DNA of 64,000 nt from Flectonema sp. DT1601 (Eukaryota; Euglenozoa; Diplonemea; Diplonemida; Diplonemidae): positions 620,001 through 684,000 of the forward strand of contig OZ025844.1 of assembly GCA_964019425.1 (NCBI GenBank). Reading direction: 5' to 3'. The position numbers and the translations under genes were made by a program. Shown here one piece after another: positions 30,023 to 38,894 of the stretch. The first letter of the stretch is position 1, and each line of letters begins with the position of its first letter. The notes under the pieces were generated by a model, which saw only the letters and a list, made by a program, of their open reading frames with translations, ran no database searches and was not told the origin of the DNA.

Positions 30023-30367
30023 CTGATTGGTAGTTGCTAATTCATTAGTATCATTCTCCCTTATCACACTCCTTAATCATCTCCTAATTTCTCTGAGGAC
30101 ATCCGCAGAGCTTCATGGCTCGTAGGTAACCCAGTGGTCTTTGGCCACCGTCCCTGTACTGATCCTTCGCTTTATATTAACTGTGTCTTGAGTTTCCTAT
30201 CCGGGGAAGTCCTCCAACGGACTCAGGTCAGTTGCGCTTGTTTTTACTTGTTTACTTTATCAAAAAATAAGAAGGGCAAGAATGCTCAGAATGAAGAAAA
30301 ATAAAGTGGAAAGACAGGGGGGATGTGACTAAATAAATAAATAAAATAAAAAAGTTTCTTTTTATTA

Positions 30368-30431
30368 GGGACCACACAAAATGCCTTCACGCGGCGGTCT
30401 CGGAAGGCCCCCTGGGTCTACCGAATTTTGT
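30368..30431 (+). ncRNA. HDV-like ribozyme at LINE-A 5' end (copy 2)
   Basis: Identical in sequence to the module at 27188-27251, with the same P1-P4 pairings and candidate catalytic C at 30422. Predicted cleavage just 5' of G30368 would free the element's 5' end from any upstream read-through transcript. Confidence 0.8.
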
Positions 30432-33176
30432 AAGGATGAACGAAGTAGAGATAGGAGGTCCAGAGAGGACAGAGATGAGATAGAGAGAACAGATGAGCTC
30501 CGGGCTATAAGAGTGTTAAGCAAAAAGGAGGACGAACAGCTACAACTCAAACAGGAATTAGAACAAAAGCAGCAGCAACAACAACACCAGCAGCAGGACT
30601 TACAGATAAAATACAACCAGATACAGTCTGAACTAGCTGAACAGCAGAGAAGTCAGCTGCAGCATAAACAGCTGATACACAACGAGAAGGAAACGATGCA
30701 CATTCATCATCAACAACAGCAATTAAAGCTGCAACAAGACAAGGAGGCCATCCAAAGCCAACTTGACGAACAGAAAAGCCACCAACATCTCGAGCTCGAA
30801 ATGAAAAAAGCAGAGCTACAGAAGCAGATGGGTAAACAACAACAGCAACAGGAGAGTGATGTGGTTGCTAAACTACAACTACAACAGGACGAGCTTTCGT
30901 CTATCCAACTGAAGAAAGACCAGCTGGCCCAACAACACCAGCAGCAACTGGATGAAATCAACCGCAAACAACAAGAGGTCTCACTCCAACAACAGAGCCA
31001 GCTGCAGGAATTGGAGTCGAAAAAAGCTGCCTATCAGCAGCAACTCAATTTCCAACAGCAGCAACAGAACAAGGAGCTTGATGAATTAAGATCAAAATAC
31101 CAGCAACAACTGTCCGAACAACAGCATCAACAGCAGAAAGAAATCCTTCAGCAACAAGATAGCCAAAAACAAGAGATGATTAAGGAGCAAAGACAACTGG
31201 ATCTCCAACGTCAGCAGCAGCAGGAGGAGAGCCTCAAGCAACAGCAAATGCAGTACAACATCCAACTGCAGCAAAACAAGCTGACTCAACAGCGCGACCA
31301 GCAGACATACGTCCACCAACCGTATGCCACCTCCAACAACAACTCCAACAACGCCTACCACCAAGCTCCCGTAGACCCAAGATTTGAGGAGCTACAAAAG
31401 GAGTTGAGACAGGAAAGAGAGTCGAAGGGTGAGCTGATGGAGCTTCTTCGTTCCCTGAAGCTTCAGCTGGAGGAAATGAGGCAGGAGCTGGAAATCCAGC
31501 GTACTGAATCGAAGAAGGAGTCGGTGAAGATGCAGGCTCTCTACCTGGAAGAGCTAGAGGCTGAACGGGCTCAGGTGAAGATGGTCAACCGGTTGAGGGA
31601 GTCCGAGGTGGTCGTGGAAGATGCCATGGAGGTTGACAACCAGGAAGAGGTAACGGATCAACGGCATGTGGTAGTCGGTGGATCAACTGATGGCCTGCAC
31701 CAGAGCAAGGTGCGTGACATCGAAGGTGAAAGGAAGAAGGGTTCGAAGGAGGTCGACGTCCGACAGCTGGCGGAAAGGGAGCTGATCCGTGCACGGATGG
31801 CAAAAGAGGTGTACAAACTGGAGTTTGTACAGGCTAAATGGGAAGATGATGCACGGAAGGAGGCTAACACCATACAGAGGTTTGAGCTGGCGCCAGAATA
31901 CTGGCCGGCCAATATGGTGTTGACCGAGGAGATGTATGCCGCCGATGGTAGGGGGGTATACCTCACAACAACAACGGAAGTGAGGAAGAGGATGGCAGGA
32001 GATAAGCCGGGTGCCTGGCAAACGCTGACCCTGGCCACCCTAAGCCCAATGAACGAAGCAAAAGAAGTGCAGGTAGTGCTCAAGGAGAAGGTGGATGATG
32101 GAGTGAAGAGGACCTTGAGGAGACTGTGGTTGTCTGCCTTGGGCAGGGAGGTCCTTCCCATAGGAACCGACACTGATGCAACAGTGAAAACGAAGGAGTT
32201 GGTTGTAAGGATAGAGAAGAAGTGGACCGACAACAAGAGATGGTCTGAGGTGAAGCGTTCGCCGATGAAGGCCACACAGGAACTAAGGAAGATGCCGGGA
32301 TACGTTGACACCTACAATGCGAGGGTAGGTGATCAGAACGTAACGGTGATGCTCCGGGTGAAGGCAACGGAGGTGAGGAGCTTCCTCAAGGTCTCAGGAA
32401 ACGGGGGAACGTTCACGAAGGAAAAGGACCACACCTGTGAGCAGGCTGTGAAGGCTTCAGTTCTGTGGCTGCCGAAGGATGATACGCTGAGTATCGCGCA
32501 GGATAAGGCGGAAGAGATTGAGGGCGGCCTTGGGCTTGTACTCAATGAGCATGGTCTAGGAATCAGAGCTAGCTGCTGGCATGAGAAGGCGGCAAGGGAG
32601 AAGCTTCACTTACCAGCCAAACTCCCTGAAACCAGGATTTCTGGAATACCGATCGGGACCACGTCGGATGACGCGATTAAGTACCTCATTTCGAGGGAAG
32701 GATGGGAGGTGAGAAAGATGAAGGATGGTGTTCGGAACGGGATGCGGTGGATGGTCGTGCGTGGTCCCGAGAGGGATGGCGAGACTGTCACCATCGACGG
32801 GGTTCTCTGTTTAATCGAACCGATGAAGAAGGTGGTAGTCGCTCCTACGAGGTCAGTGAAGGTAACCCCGAAGGCGAGGGAGCAGAAGCCGGAAAAGCGA
32901 AGGGATCTCTCGGAGAGCTCGGGCAAGTGGTACACGCGGGCGGAATTCATTGCGTTTCACGGTAAGAAGAAGGGAATCCGTCTGTGGGGCGAGGCATCGC
33001 AGAACGCACAGGATGCTGTGGTGAAGCCGGTATCGTCACCGATCTCCGATCAACAGAAACAGAGTAAGAAGGAGAAGAATATACCTCCAAAGGATGGTGA
33101 GCGGAAGAAGTGTTCGGTCGAGGATAGACTGGATCGTCTTGAGCGTCTGCTCATGTCGCTTGTAGGGAGCAAGTGA
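30381..33176 (+). CDS. LINE-A ORF1 (Gag-like, 931 aa)
   Basis: The first 19 residues (MPSRGGLGRPPGSTEFCKD) are encoded by the ribozyme. Residues about 50-330 are an extreme Gln-rich coiled coil (QQQQ runs within heptads). A further coiled coil and a basic, folded-looking C-terminal half follow (about 410-931), where ETRISGIPIGTTSDDAIKYLISREGW could be an RRM-like or nucleic-acid-binding segment. No CCHC knuckle is seen. ORF1 proteins of LINEs bind element RNA; the Q-rich coil suggests self-assembly. The frame ends in TGA (33174-33176) and the same frame continues open into ORF2. Confidence 0.85.
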   Translation: MPSRGGLGRPPGSTEFCKDERSRDRRSREDRDEIERTDELRAIRVLSKKEDEQLQLKQELEQKQQQQQHQQQDLQIKYNQIQSELAEQQRSQLQHKQLIHNEKETMHIHHQQQQLKLQQDKEAIQSQLDEQKSHQHLELEMKKAELQKQMGKQQQQQESDVVAKLQLQQDELSSIQLKKDQLAQQHQQQLDEINRKQQEVSLQQQSQLQELESKKAAYQQQLNFQQQQQNKELDELRSKYQQQLSEQQHQQQKEILQQQDSQKQEMIKEQRQLDLQRQQQQEESLKQQQMQYNIQLQQNKLTQQRDQQTYVHQPYATSNNNSNNAYHQAPVDPRFEELQKELRQERESKGELMELLRSLKLQLEEMRQELEIQRTESKKESVKMQALYLEELEAERAQVKMVNRLRESEVVVEDAMEVDNQEEVTDQRHVVVGGSTDGLHQSKVRDIEGERKKGSKEVDVRQLAERELIRARMAKEVYKLEFVQAKWEDDARKEANTIQRFELAPEYWPANMVLTEEMYAADGRGVYLTTTTEVRKRMAGDKPGAWQTLTLATLSPMNEAKEVQVVLKEKVDDGVKRTLRRLWLSALGREVLPIGTDTDATVKTKELVVRIEKKWTDNKRWSEVKRSPMKATQELRKMPGYVDTYNARVGDQNVTVMLRVKATEVRSFLKVSGNGGTFTKEKDHTCEQAVKASVLWLPKDDTLSIAQDKAEEIEGGLGLVLNEHGLGIRASCWHEKAAREKLHLPAKLPETRISGIPIGTTSDDAIKYLISREGWEVRKMKDGVRNGMRWMVVRGPERDGETVTIDGVLCLIEPMKKVVVAPTRSVKVTPKAREQKPEKRRDLSESSGKWYTRAEFIAFHGKKKGIRLWGEASQNAQDAVVKPVSSPISDQQKQSKKEKNIPPKDGERKKCSVEDRLDRLERLLMSLVGSK

Positions 33177-33254
33177 CTTGATGGGCGTGATTGGGCTGAA
33201 ACGCGAAGGCGTCTTCTGCTGCTGGCGGGTGACGTCGAGAGGAATCCGGGACCG
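33174..33254 (+). promoter_or_regulatory. UGA stop followed in frame by a 2A 'stop-carry on' peptide (LINE-A)
   Basis: After the ORF1 stop (TGA CTT) the same reading frame continues with no ATG until 33471. It encodes LLLLAGDVERNPGP, whose GDVERNPGP (33228-33254) matches the 2A consensus D(V/I)ExNPGP. 2A makes the ribosome skip the last Gly-Pro bond. ORF2 could then be made by read-through of the UGA (or a restart at a non-AUG codon) and be released from ORF1 by 2A. The same layout occurs in LINE-B. Confidence 0.8.
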
Positions 33255-36200
33255 AGACGCCGTCATGATGGACCTTCTTCGGAGCTGCGAGTTATCAGCT
33301 GGAACTGCAGAACGATCAACGGAAGAGAGGAGTTCATAGGAAACATCCTGGGTAAGTATAGCCCTGATGTATTATGCCTACAGGAAACTTCAGTTCGGAA
33401 GCCTCTGTACCACTGGAACTACATCACGTACAGGAGAGATAGACCGGGTAGAGGTGGCGGTATAATCACCATGGTGAAGAGAGGCCTTCAGCATGCTTGC
33501 TATGAAGTCTTTATCCCTTCGGTTAGAGGAATTGTTGAGACATTGGGTGTCAGGATTAATGATGAGGTAAATGTTCTCAACGTGTATTCGCCGCCAAGTT
33601 CTAAGATAGATTTTGATCTCTTCCCTTTGAAGCGTGACGAAAGGTTTATATTTGCTGGTGACTTCAATGCTCATCATAAACTCTGGTCAAAGAAGACGGA
33701 TACGAAGGGCTGCCAGCTTCTGGAGTGGTGCAGATCTAATAACCTTCTAATTGCAAACGATCCGGGATTTGTAACGTTGCCGAGACACGGGACTTCACCG
33801 GATGCAATCCTCCACCACGAGGAGTTACAATTACTACACTTCGGGTTAATTGGTGATGGCTCTGAACATGGGTCTGATCACTTACCTCTTGCTGCAGTCT
33901 TTGACACGTTCTCACCGCTGGAAACAGTGAACAACCAGGCATCGAAAAAATCAGTCTGGGACTTTAATACAGCTGATTGGTACTCGTTCCGTCTTGATTT
34001 GGACTACCGACTTAGCAAGGTGAACAGTCCTCCGAAGGTGGGTATCAGAGCGGCAACATTTAACCGTATCCTGCTTCATGTGGCGAAGAAGAACATCCGC
34101 AGAAGGCTCAGGATCCAGGGTAAGAGGAGGAGATTGTGGAATTCCTCAACCCCTGAGACCAAACAAGCGAAGGGAAAGTTCGTTGCTGAGAAACTTGCAC
34201 AAGGTGAAGGTTTTGCATTCGCCTTCAAGAAGATTAAGGACCTGGATGCCGATGGGGGTCAAGACATCCAAATCCCTGAATTCAGTGAGGACCAACTCCC
34301 CAGTAAATTTCTCGATCAGTTCGTTAAGACCTCTGTCAGGAAACGTTTGAAATCTCCGAAGCTGAAGCCAAGTGATTACGCAGGTGCTTGTGGACCTCTG
34401 GTGATGTCTGAGCTTGAGCGCGCTATCAAGAAGGTAAAAGCTGGTAAGGCTCCTGGTCCTGATGGAATCCACGGGGCGATGCTGAAGAACCTATCAGCAA
34501 CCGGTAGACGATTTCTCTTATCGGTATTCAACGACTCCTGGCTCTCAGCTAGAGTTCCGAAGGTCTGGAAAGAGGGTATGATTAAACCGGTATACAAACC
34601 GGGTAAACCCAAGGAAAAGCTATCCAGCTACAGGCCGATCACGTTGACATCTGTAGTCGGTAAAATGCTTGAACGGATAATTTACGACAGGCTGATGTAT
34701 TGGTTGACGTCAAATAATGCCTTGTCCTCGATTCAGGCAGGTTTCAGAAGGGGTAGGAATACTTGCGAGCAAATCTCACTGCTGGTCAATGCGCTTCATG
34801 GTGCGAGAAAAGGTGGTAAGAGTTCAATTCTACTCTCTTTCGACTTCACTGAGGCTTTTGATAGGATAAATCATGTTAAACTGATTGCTAAAATGGTGAC
34901 GATGGGGATTCCTTCACCATTCATCGGATGGGTTGCTGACTTTCTGACGCGAAGGAAAGCAAAGGTTAGTGTCAATGGCAATCTGAGCGCATACAGAACT
35001 GTGACGAAAGGTGTTCCGCAAGGGTCGATTGTTGGGCCTCTCCTTTATCTGATATATGTCGACGACCTGGCTAAGAAACTTGAGAAGACTGGATGTGTTT
35101 CAGCACTCTACGCAGACGACACAGCTTGTGTGGTTTCGAATAAGGATTTTAAAGTAACTTACCGGATGGCGCAATTAGTCCTTGGGTTAGTAGATCGTTG
35201 GTGCAAAGATAATGACATGGCACTGTCGGTTTCGAAGACCTGCGGGATGCCGGTGGATTGTCCTAGGAATATGTATTGGAGGCTGGGATTCCCCAGAACG
35301 TCAGGAGAGAACTTCTTTCGGATCAGTAGGGAAGAACTAGCTGGGATGATTCGGTCAAATGAAGAAGGTAGGCCATTACTTGGAAATGGGGCGATGATCC
35401 TCAAGCTGGGTGATACTGAGGTTACGAAGGCAAGTGAACTTCTTGCACTGATGCCAGTGGGACCGGATCCGACCTGGGTGAAGTTGCTGACTGCCGTACT
35501 CATGCCGATGGTGGATAGTGTTAAGTACTTGGGTGTCCATATTGACGATGACCTGAAATATGGTACGCAAGTGGATAAACTACTTGATGAGACGAGGAAG
35601 GGACTTGTTCTGCTCCGAAAGTTGGAGCTATTCAACTTTGATTTCAAAACGCTGAACATGATCAAGAACTTATACATCCTCTCAAGGATTCTGTATGGGC
35701 TCGAGAGCTATGGACCTTTCCTGACAGATGAACAGCTTAAACCTATTGACCTGAATCTGAGGAAGATAGCTAGAAAGATCACCGGCTGCGGCTTCAACAC
35801 AAGGTCCCTTCCGTTACTGTGGGAGGCGAACATACTCCCGATGAGACTGCAGATTGAGAAGCAAGCCAGGATTGCTTTATTTAGGTATCGGTCACTGGAT
35901 TGGGTTCCTTCTACGAAGGGAATCGCTAGTGGAACTTGGAGTTCAACTTTACCGGCCGAGGACCGTAATATGGAGATCCAGGGGATTGTCATGCCTGACA
36001 GCATCGAGCCATGGATAGATGTTCCGAACCTGGAGATATCTTGCGGATATGGACATTCGAAGACCGGTGTTGCTGAAGTGGACAAGGCTAAGTTCGAGGA
36101 GTACTGCAGCGAACTTAGGCCATGTACCTCGTCCATTTTTGTTGACGGATCCCACGACCCTGTCAACTACACGGCAGGCGCAGCGGCAGTGCAGATCACG

Positions 36201-37040
36201 CCGTGTGAACGGACCATGGCATCGAGACTTGTTGCAACGGAAAGTAGTTATAAAGCGGAACAGGTAACTCTGAAGCTGTTAATAAGTGAATTTGGAAAAG
36301 CAACCTCTGTCTTGGGTCCCAGATCTGGAATCACGAGAGTCTTCAGTGATTCTAAATCCAATCTGGATGAGCTGCGTGGTGGAATTGCGGCTCAGAGGAA
36401 GCTGAACTCTCTCTCGATACTAGAAGGGATAAGAAAATTAGACTCATTCGTACACCTTCAATTCATCCCAGCTCACGTGGGAATTGAACCGCATGACAAG
36501 GCAGATGAACTGGCGAAAAAGATCTCAAAAGATGTTAAGAGCAAGCCGGTGTCAACGACTATGGACTTCTTCGCACATAAGTCAAGGATAGTGAGAGAAG
36601 CTAACAGAAAGCTGTTTGGTAAGATTATGGAGGGTTCAACAAGGGCGAAACCACCGATCAAACGGGTGATGCTTAGGCAATATCTTGATGCTACCGGAGG
36701 CATGAGAGCGGCTCGATACCCCAAGGACATGCTGAGAGAATCAGAGATAAGGATAGCCAGGTTCAGAACGGGCTCTCACCCCCTGCTCAGGGTAAATGAA
36801 CTACCGATAAAGTGCCCCTTCTGCAAAAGAACAGACTCTTCTGCCCGACATCTAATATTTGATTGCGAGGATGGTGACGTGGTCCGCATTAGAGAAGGAA
36901 CAATTAGATCAAACATTCAGGAAGCGAGAATCTCCGAGACCAAACTAAATCTTTCAATAATGTTTGCGACGAGAAATCTTCACGCCCTAGCCGGCTACTT
37001 ATGGCATTTGGAACAACGAACAGGCTTATCAAACTGTTAA
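33177..37040 (+). CDS. LINE-A ORF2 (APE endonuclease, RT, RNase H, zinc knuckle; about 1,287 codons)
   Basis: The frame is open from just after the ORF1 stop. The first ATG (33471) lies inside the endonuclease domain, so it is not the true start; the mature N-terminus is probably the Pro at the end of the 2A. Endonuclease motifs: LRVISWNC, DVLCLQET, FAGDFNAHHKLW, SDHLPLA. Reverse transcriptase: SSYRPITLTSVVGKMLER, SFDFTEAFDRINH, GVPQGSIVGPLLY and YADD (in ALYADDTACVV). RNase H: IFVDGSHD, ESSYKAEQ, FSDSKSNLDEL, PAHVGIEPHDKADELA. C-terminal knuckle: CPFCKRTDSSARHLIFDC. The enzyme nicks target DNA and copies the RNA at the nick. No break is seen. Confidence 0.92.
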   Translation, partial: LDGRDWAETRRRLLLLAGDVERNPGPRRRHDGPSSELRVISWNCRTINGREEFIGNILGKYSPDVLCLQETSVRKPLYHWNYITYRRDRPGRGGGIITMVKRGLQHACYEVFIPSVRGIVETLGVRINDEVNVLNVYSPPSSKIDFDLFPLKRDERFIFAGDFNAHHKLWSKKTDTKGCQLLEWCRSNNLLIANDPGFVTLPRHGTSPDAILHHEELQLLHFGLIGDGSEHGSDHLPLAAVFDTFSPLETVNNQASKKSVWDFNTADWYSFRLDLDYRLSKVNSPPKVGIRAATFNRILLHVAKKNIRRRLRIQGKRRRLWNSSTPETKQAKGKFVAEKLAQGEGFAFAFKKIKDLDADGGQDIQIPEFSEDQLPSKFLDQFVKTSVRKRLKSPKLKPSDYAGACGPLVMSELERAIKKVKAGKAPGPDGIHGAMLKNLSATGRRFLLSVFNDSWLSARVPKVWKEGMIKPVYKPGKPKEKLSSYRPITLTSVVGKMLERIIYDRLMYWLTSNNALSSIQAGFRRGRNTCEQISLLVNALHGARKGGKSSILLSFDFTEAFDRINHVKLIAKMVTMGIPSPFIGWVADFLTRRKAKVSVNGNLSAYRTVTKGVPQGSIVGPLLYLIYVDDLAKKLEKTGCVSALYADDTACVVSNKDFKVTYRMAQLVLGLVDRWCKDNDMALSVSKTCGMPVDCPRNMYWRLGFPRTSGENFFRISREELAGMIRSNEEGRPLLGNGAMILKLGDTEVTKASELLALMPVGPDPTWVKLLTAVLMPMVDSVKYLGVHIDDDLKYGTQVDKLLDETRKGLVLLRKLELFNFDFKTLNMIKNLYILSRILYGLESYGPFLTDEQLKPIDLNLRKIARKITGCGFNTRSLPLLWEANILPMRLQIEKQARIALFRYRSLDWVPSTKGIASGTWSSTLPAEDRNMEIQGIVMPDSIEPWIDVPNLEISCGYGHSKTGVAEVDKAKFEEYCSELRPCTSSIFVDGSHDPVNYTAGAAAVQITPCERTMASRLVATESSYKAEQVTLKLLISEFGKATSVLGPRSGITRVFSDSKSNLDELRGGIAAQRKLNSLSILEGIRKLDSFVHLQFIPAHVGIEPHDKADELAKKISKDVKSKPVSTTMDFFAHKSRIVREANRKLFGKIMEGSTRAKPPIKRVMLRQYLDATGGMRAARYPKDMLRESEIRIARFRTGSHPLLRVNELPIKCPFCKRTDSSARHLIFDCEDGDVVRIREGTIRSNIQEARISETKLNLSIMFATRNLHALAGYLWHLEQRTGLSNC

Positions 37041-37151
37041 CTGATTGGTAGTTGCTAATTCATTAGTATCATTCTCCCTTATCACACTCCTTAATCATCT
37101 CCTAATTTCTCTGAGGACATCCGCAGAGCTTCATGGCTCGTAGGTAACCCA

Positions 37152-37166
37152 GTGGTCTTTGGCCAC
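37152..37166 (+). promoter_or_regulatory. Conserved 3' UTR hairpin of the LINE-A family
   Basis: GTGGTCTTTGGCCAC folds as a 6-bp stem with a 3-nt loop. The same hairpin is at 579-593 (with A replacing G so that a G-U pair becomes A-U), at 30134-30148 and, on the minus strand, at 61595-61609. Conservation within otherwise diverged 3' UTRs suggests recognition by the element's own reverse transcriptase. Confidence 0.6.
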
Positions 37167-37372
37167 CGTCCCTGTACTGATCCTTCGCTTTATATTAACT
37201 GTGTCTTGAGTTTCCTATCCGGGGAAGTCCTCCAACGGACTCAGGTCAGTTGCGCTTGTTTTTACTTGTTTACTTTATCAAAAAATAAGAAGGGCAAGAA
37301 TGCTCAGAATGAAGAAAAATAAAGTGGAAAGACAGGGGGGATGTGACTAAATAAAATAAAATAAAAATAAAA

Positions 37373-37390
37373 AGTTTCTGTACTTTATTG
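37373..37390 (+). other. Spliced-leader exon 3' end sequence at the LINE-A/LINE-B junction
   Basis: AGTTTCTGTACTTTATTG matches 18 of 18 bases at the 3' end of the spliced-leader exon as I remember it from Leishmania and diplonemids. The last ten bases are repeated immediately after (37391-37400). No GTATGT donor or snRNA-like intron follows, so this is not an intact SL RNA gene. It may be an SL exon used as an insertion target or an SL carried on the 5' end of a trans-spliced element RNA. Confidence 0.7.
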
Positions 37391-37421
37391 TACTTTATTG
37401 ATTTACAAAAAAAAACTAAAA

Positions 37422-38816
37422 ATGTCCGGAACACAAGAATCGATGGTCGTGCAGCAACAAGAGCAAGCACAGCAATCAATGATGCAACAGCAGCAAGCAC
37501 AGCAATCAATGATGCAACAGCAGCAAGCACAGCAATTAATGGCACAGCAACAGCAGGCACAACACTTAATGATGCAACAACAGCAGCCGCAACAGCCAAC
37601 ACAAAGCCAGCCGGTACAACAACAAGCGCAGAACAATTCCAACAATTGCTTTTTACATGGCAACTGGACGCTTGAGACTTTAAGTCAGTCGCAAACTCAC
37701 CTTCCCAACAATGTCCCACCAATCTCCCCCTTTTCGTTTATGAGCTCACCAATGATAGCGTTTAAACAGTATCTCAGAATAACAAATCTGTATTTTAAAA
37801 CAATAAACATTTTAAGTTTAAAAGAAATGCACTTCACAGTTTCAAAAGACAATGTTGTAAACGTTTTTTCTTGTTTATTGGAAATCAAAAAAGAATGTGC
37901 AGCTGATTTCTTAGAAATATCCGGCCAACACGGCATTTTCTTTTCCGAACACAAAAGCACTCAACACCTCTCCTCCTACTACACAATTGTGTGGACCCCT
38001 GACACACCTTACACCCAGCTTAAAAAGATAGCAATCGATCTCAATAAAGACCCAAAAAACAAAGGAGCCCTCGGGCTCACAATGTACCAAGGAAGAAGCC
38101 TTGGGATACGAATTAAAAAAGAATCAGAAACAAACTTTCGTTCAAATTTTGGAGTAAAATGTCCGACTTATTTCGAGATAAGCGGCATAAGCAAAGAGAA
38201 CGCAACGTCATTTGACGTTGAATTTTTTTTTGATTTAATGAAAAAAAAAATTAAGTACTGTTATAAAAAAAAAAGGGAAGAGTCACATGTTGTGAGCTCG
38301 TACGAGAATCTGCAGTCTTGCGGATCAGTAATCGTTAAAAAAATAACTCAACCCTCAAAAGATGAAAGAAGAATTGAAAAGAACTCAATAGAAACGAAAA
38401 CAGACCAAACTGAAAAAAAAGATATTAACGAAAAAGGAAAAGGAAAAGGAAAAGGGAAAGGGAAAAAAGGAAAGAAAGGAACTAAGGGAGAGAGCGGTAA
38501 AGGAAAAAAAACTGTTTTGTCATCACCGTCAACCTCAGTAACCCCGTCAATAGAACAAACGGACATTTTAAACCAGCTAAAATTATTGTTAGATGCACAA
38601 ACAAAGCATCTAACAACAAAGATCATTGGCACTTTTCTAGCCGATGATCCGAAAAAGCAAGCAGAAGCTTGGGATGCGGAATTAAACCCGCAAGAAAAAG
38701 AAGGTTTTCTACAAGGATCGATGGACGATGACATCGATCTTGTGAAACAGAAGCTGGACAAAGAAAACGATGGTGATGACAACACAAAAAGAAAAAAAGA
38801 AGAACCTCCGAATTGA
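37422..38816 (+). CDS. LINE-B ORF1 (Gag-like, 464 aa)
   Basis: The ATG at 37422 (MSGTQESMVV) is the first in frame. Residues about 10-80 are short Gln repeats (QQQQAQQSMM units, repeated by tandem duplication at DNA level). The middle is a folded-looking domain with aromatic and Lys residues. A Lys/Gly stretch (GKGKGKGKGKKGKKG) probably binds RNA, and the tail is acidic. The frame ends with TGA at 38814-38816 and continues open beyond it, as in LINE-A ORF1. Confidence 0.85.
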   Translation: MSGTQESMVVQQQEQAQQSMMQQQQAQQSMMQQQQAQQLMAQQQQAQHLMMQQQQPQQPTQSQPVQQQAQNNSNNCFLHGNWTLETLSQSQTHLPNNVPPISPFSFMSSPMIAFKQYLRITNLYFKTINILSLKEMHFTVSKDNVVNVFSCLLEIKKECAADFLEISGQHGIFFSEHKSTQHLSSYYTIVWTPDTPYTQLKKIAIDLNKDPKNKGALGLTMYQGRSLGIRIKKESETNFRSNFGVKCPTYFEISGISKENATSFDVEFFFDLMKKKIKYCYKKKREESHVVSSYENLQSCGSVIVKKITQPSKDERRIEKNSIETKTDQTEKKDINEKGKGKGKGKGKKGKKGTKGESGKGKKTVLSSPSTSVTPSIEQTDILNQLKLLLDAQTKHLTTKIIGTFLADDPKKQAEAWDAELNPQEKEGFLQGSMDDDIDLVKQKLDKENDGDDNTKRKKEEPPN

Positions 38817-38894
38817 CTGTTTCCTTATAATTTTTATCTTTTTTATTTCTCGAACCTTCTTTTGTGTGGAGACATCCACCCGAACCCCGGTCCA
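38814..38894 (+). promoter_or_regulatory. UGA stop followed in frame by a 2A peptide (LINE-B)
   Basis: After TGA CTG the ORF1 frame continues with no ATG into NLLLCGDIHPNPGP. GDIHPNPGP (38868-38894) fits the 2A consensus with I for V and H for E. The layout repeats that of LINE-A although the two elements are distantly related, which argues that it works. Confidence 0.75.

Larger units (their letters stand above)
27188..30352 (+). mobile_element. LINE-A copy 1, internally deleted
   Basis: This copy keeps the 5' ribozyme module, the first 406 codons of ORF1, the last third of ORF2, the 3' UTR and the A-rich tail, but about 3.84 kb between them is missing. The junction at about 28418 joins the position equal to 31598 of copy 2 to the position equal to 35447. 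One or two bases are shared at the junction. By eye it differs from copy 2 by only two substitutions in 1.9 kb (28731 and 29683), so the deletion is recent. No complete protein is encoded. Confidence 0.93.
30368..37372 (+). mobile_element. LINE-A copy 2, full-length APE/RNase H non-LTR retrotransposon
   Basis: Order: 5' HDV-like ribozyme, ORF1 (30381-33176), 2A peptide and ORF2 (33177-37040), a 3' UTR with a conserved hairpin, and an A-rich tail of TAAAATAAA repeats to 37372. Both frames look whole. The domain set (apurinic endonuclease, reverse transcriptase, RNase H, CCHC knuckle, 2A, 5' ribozyme) resembles the Ingi/L1Tc group of trypanosomes within the I-like LINEs. It abuts copy 1 on the left (repeat AGTTTCT) and LINE-B on the right. 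Confidence 0.93.

Noticed and set aside
33471-33473. ATG as the start of LINE-A ORF2
   Set aside because: It lies within the endonuclease domain; the frame and conserved motifs begin about 290 nt upstream, after the 2A.
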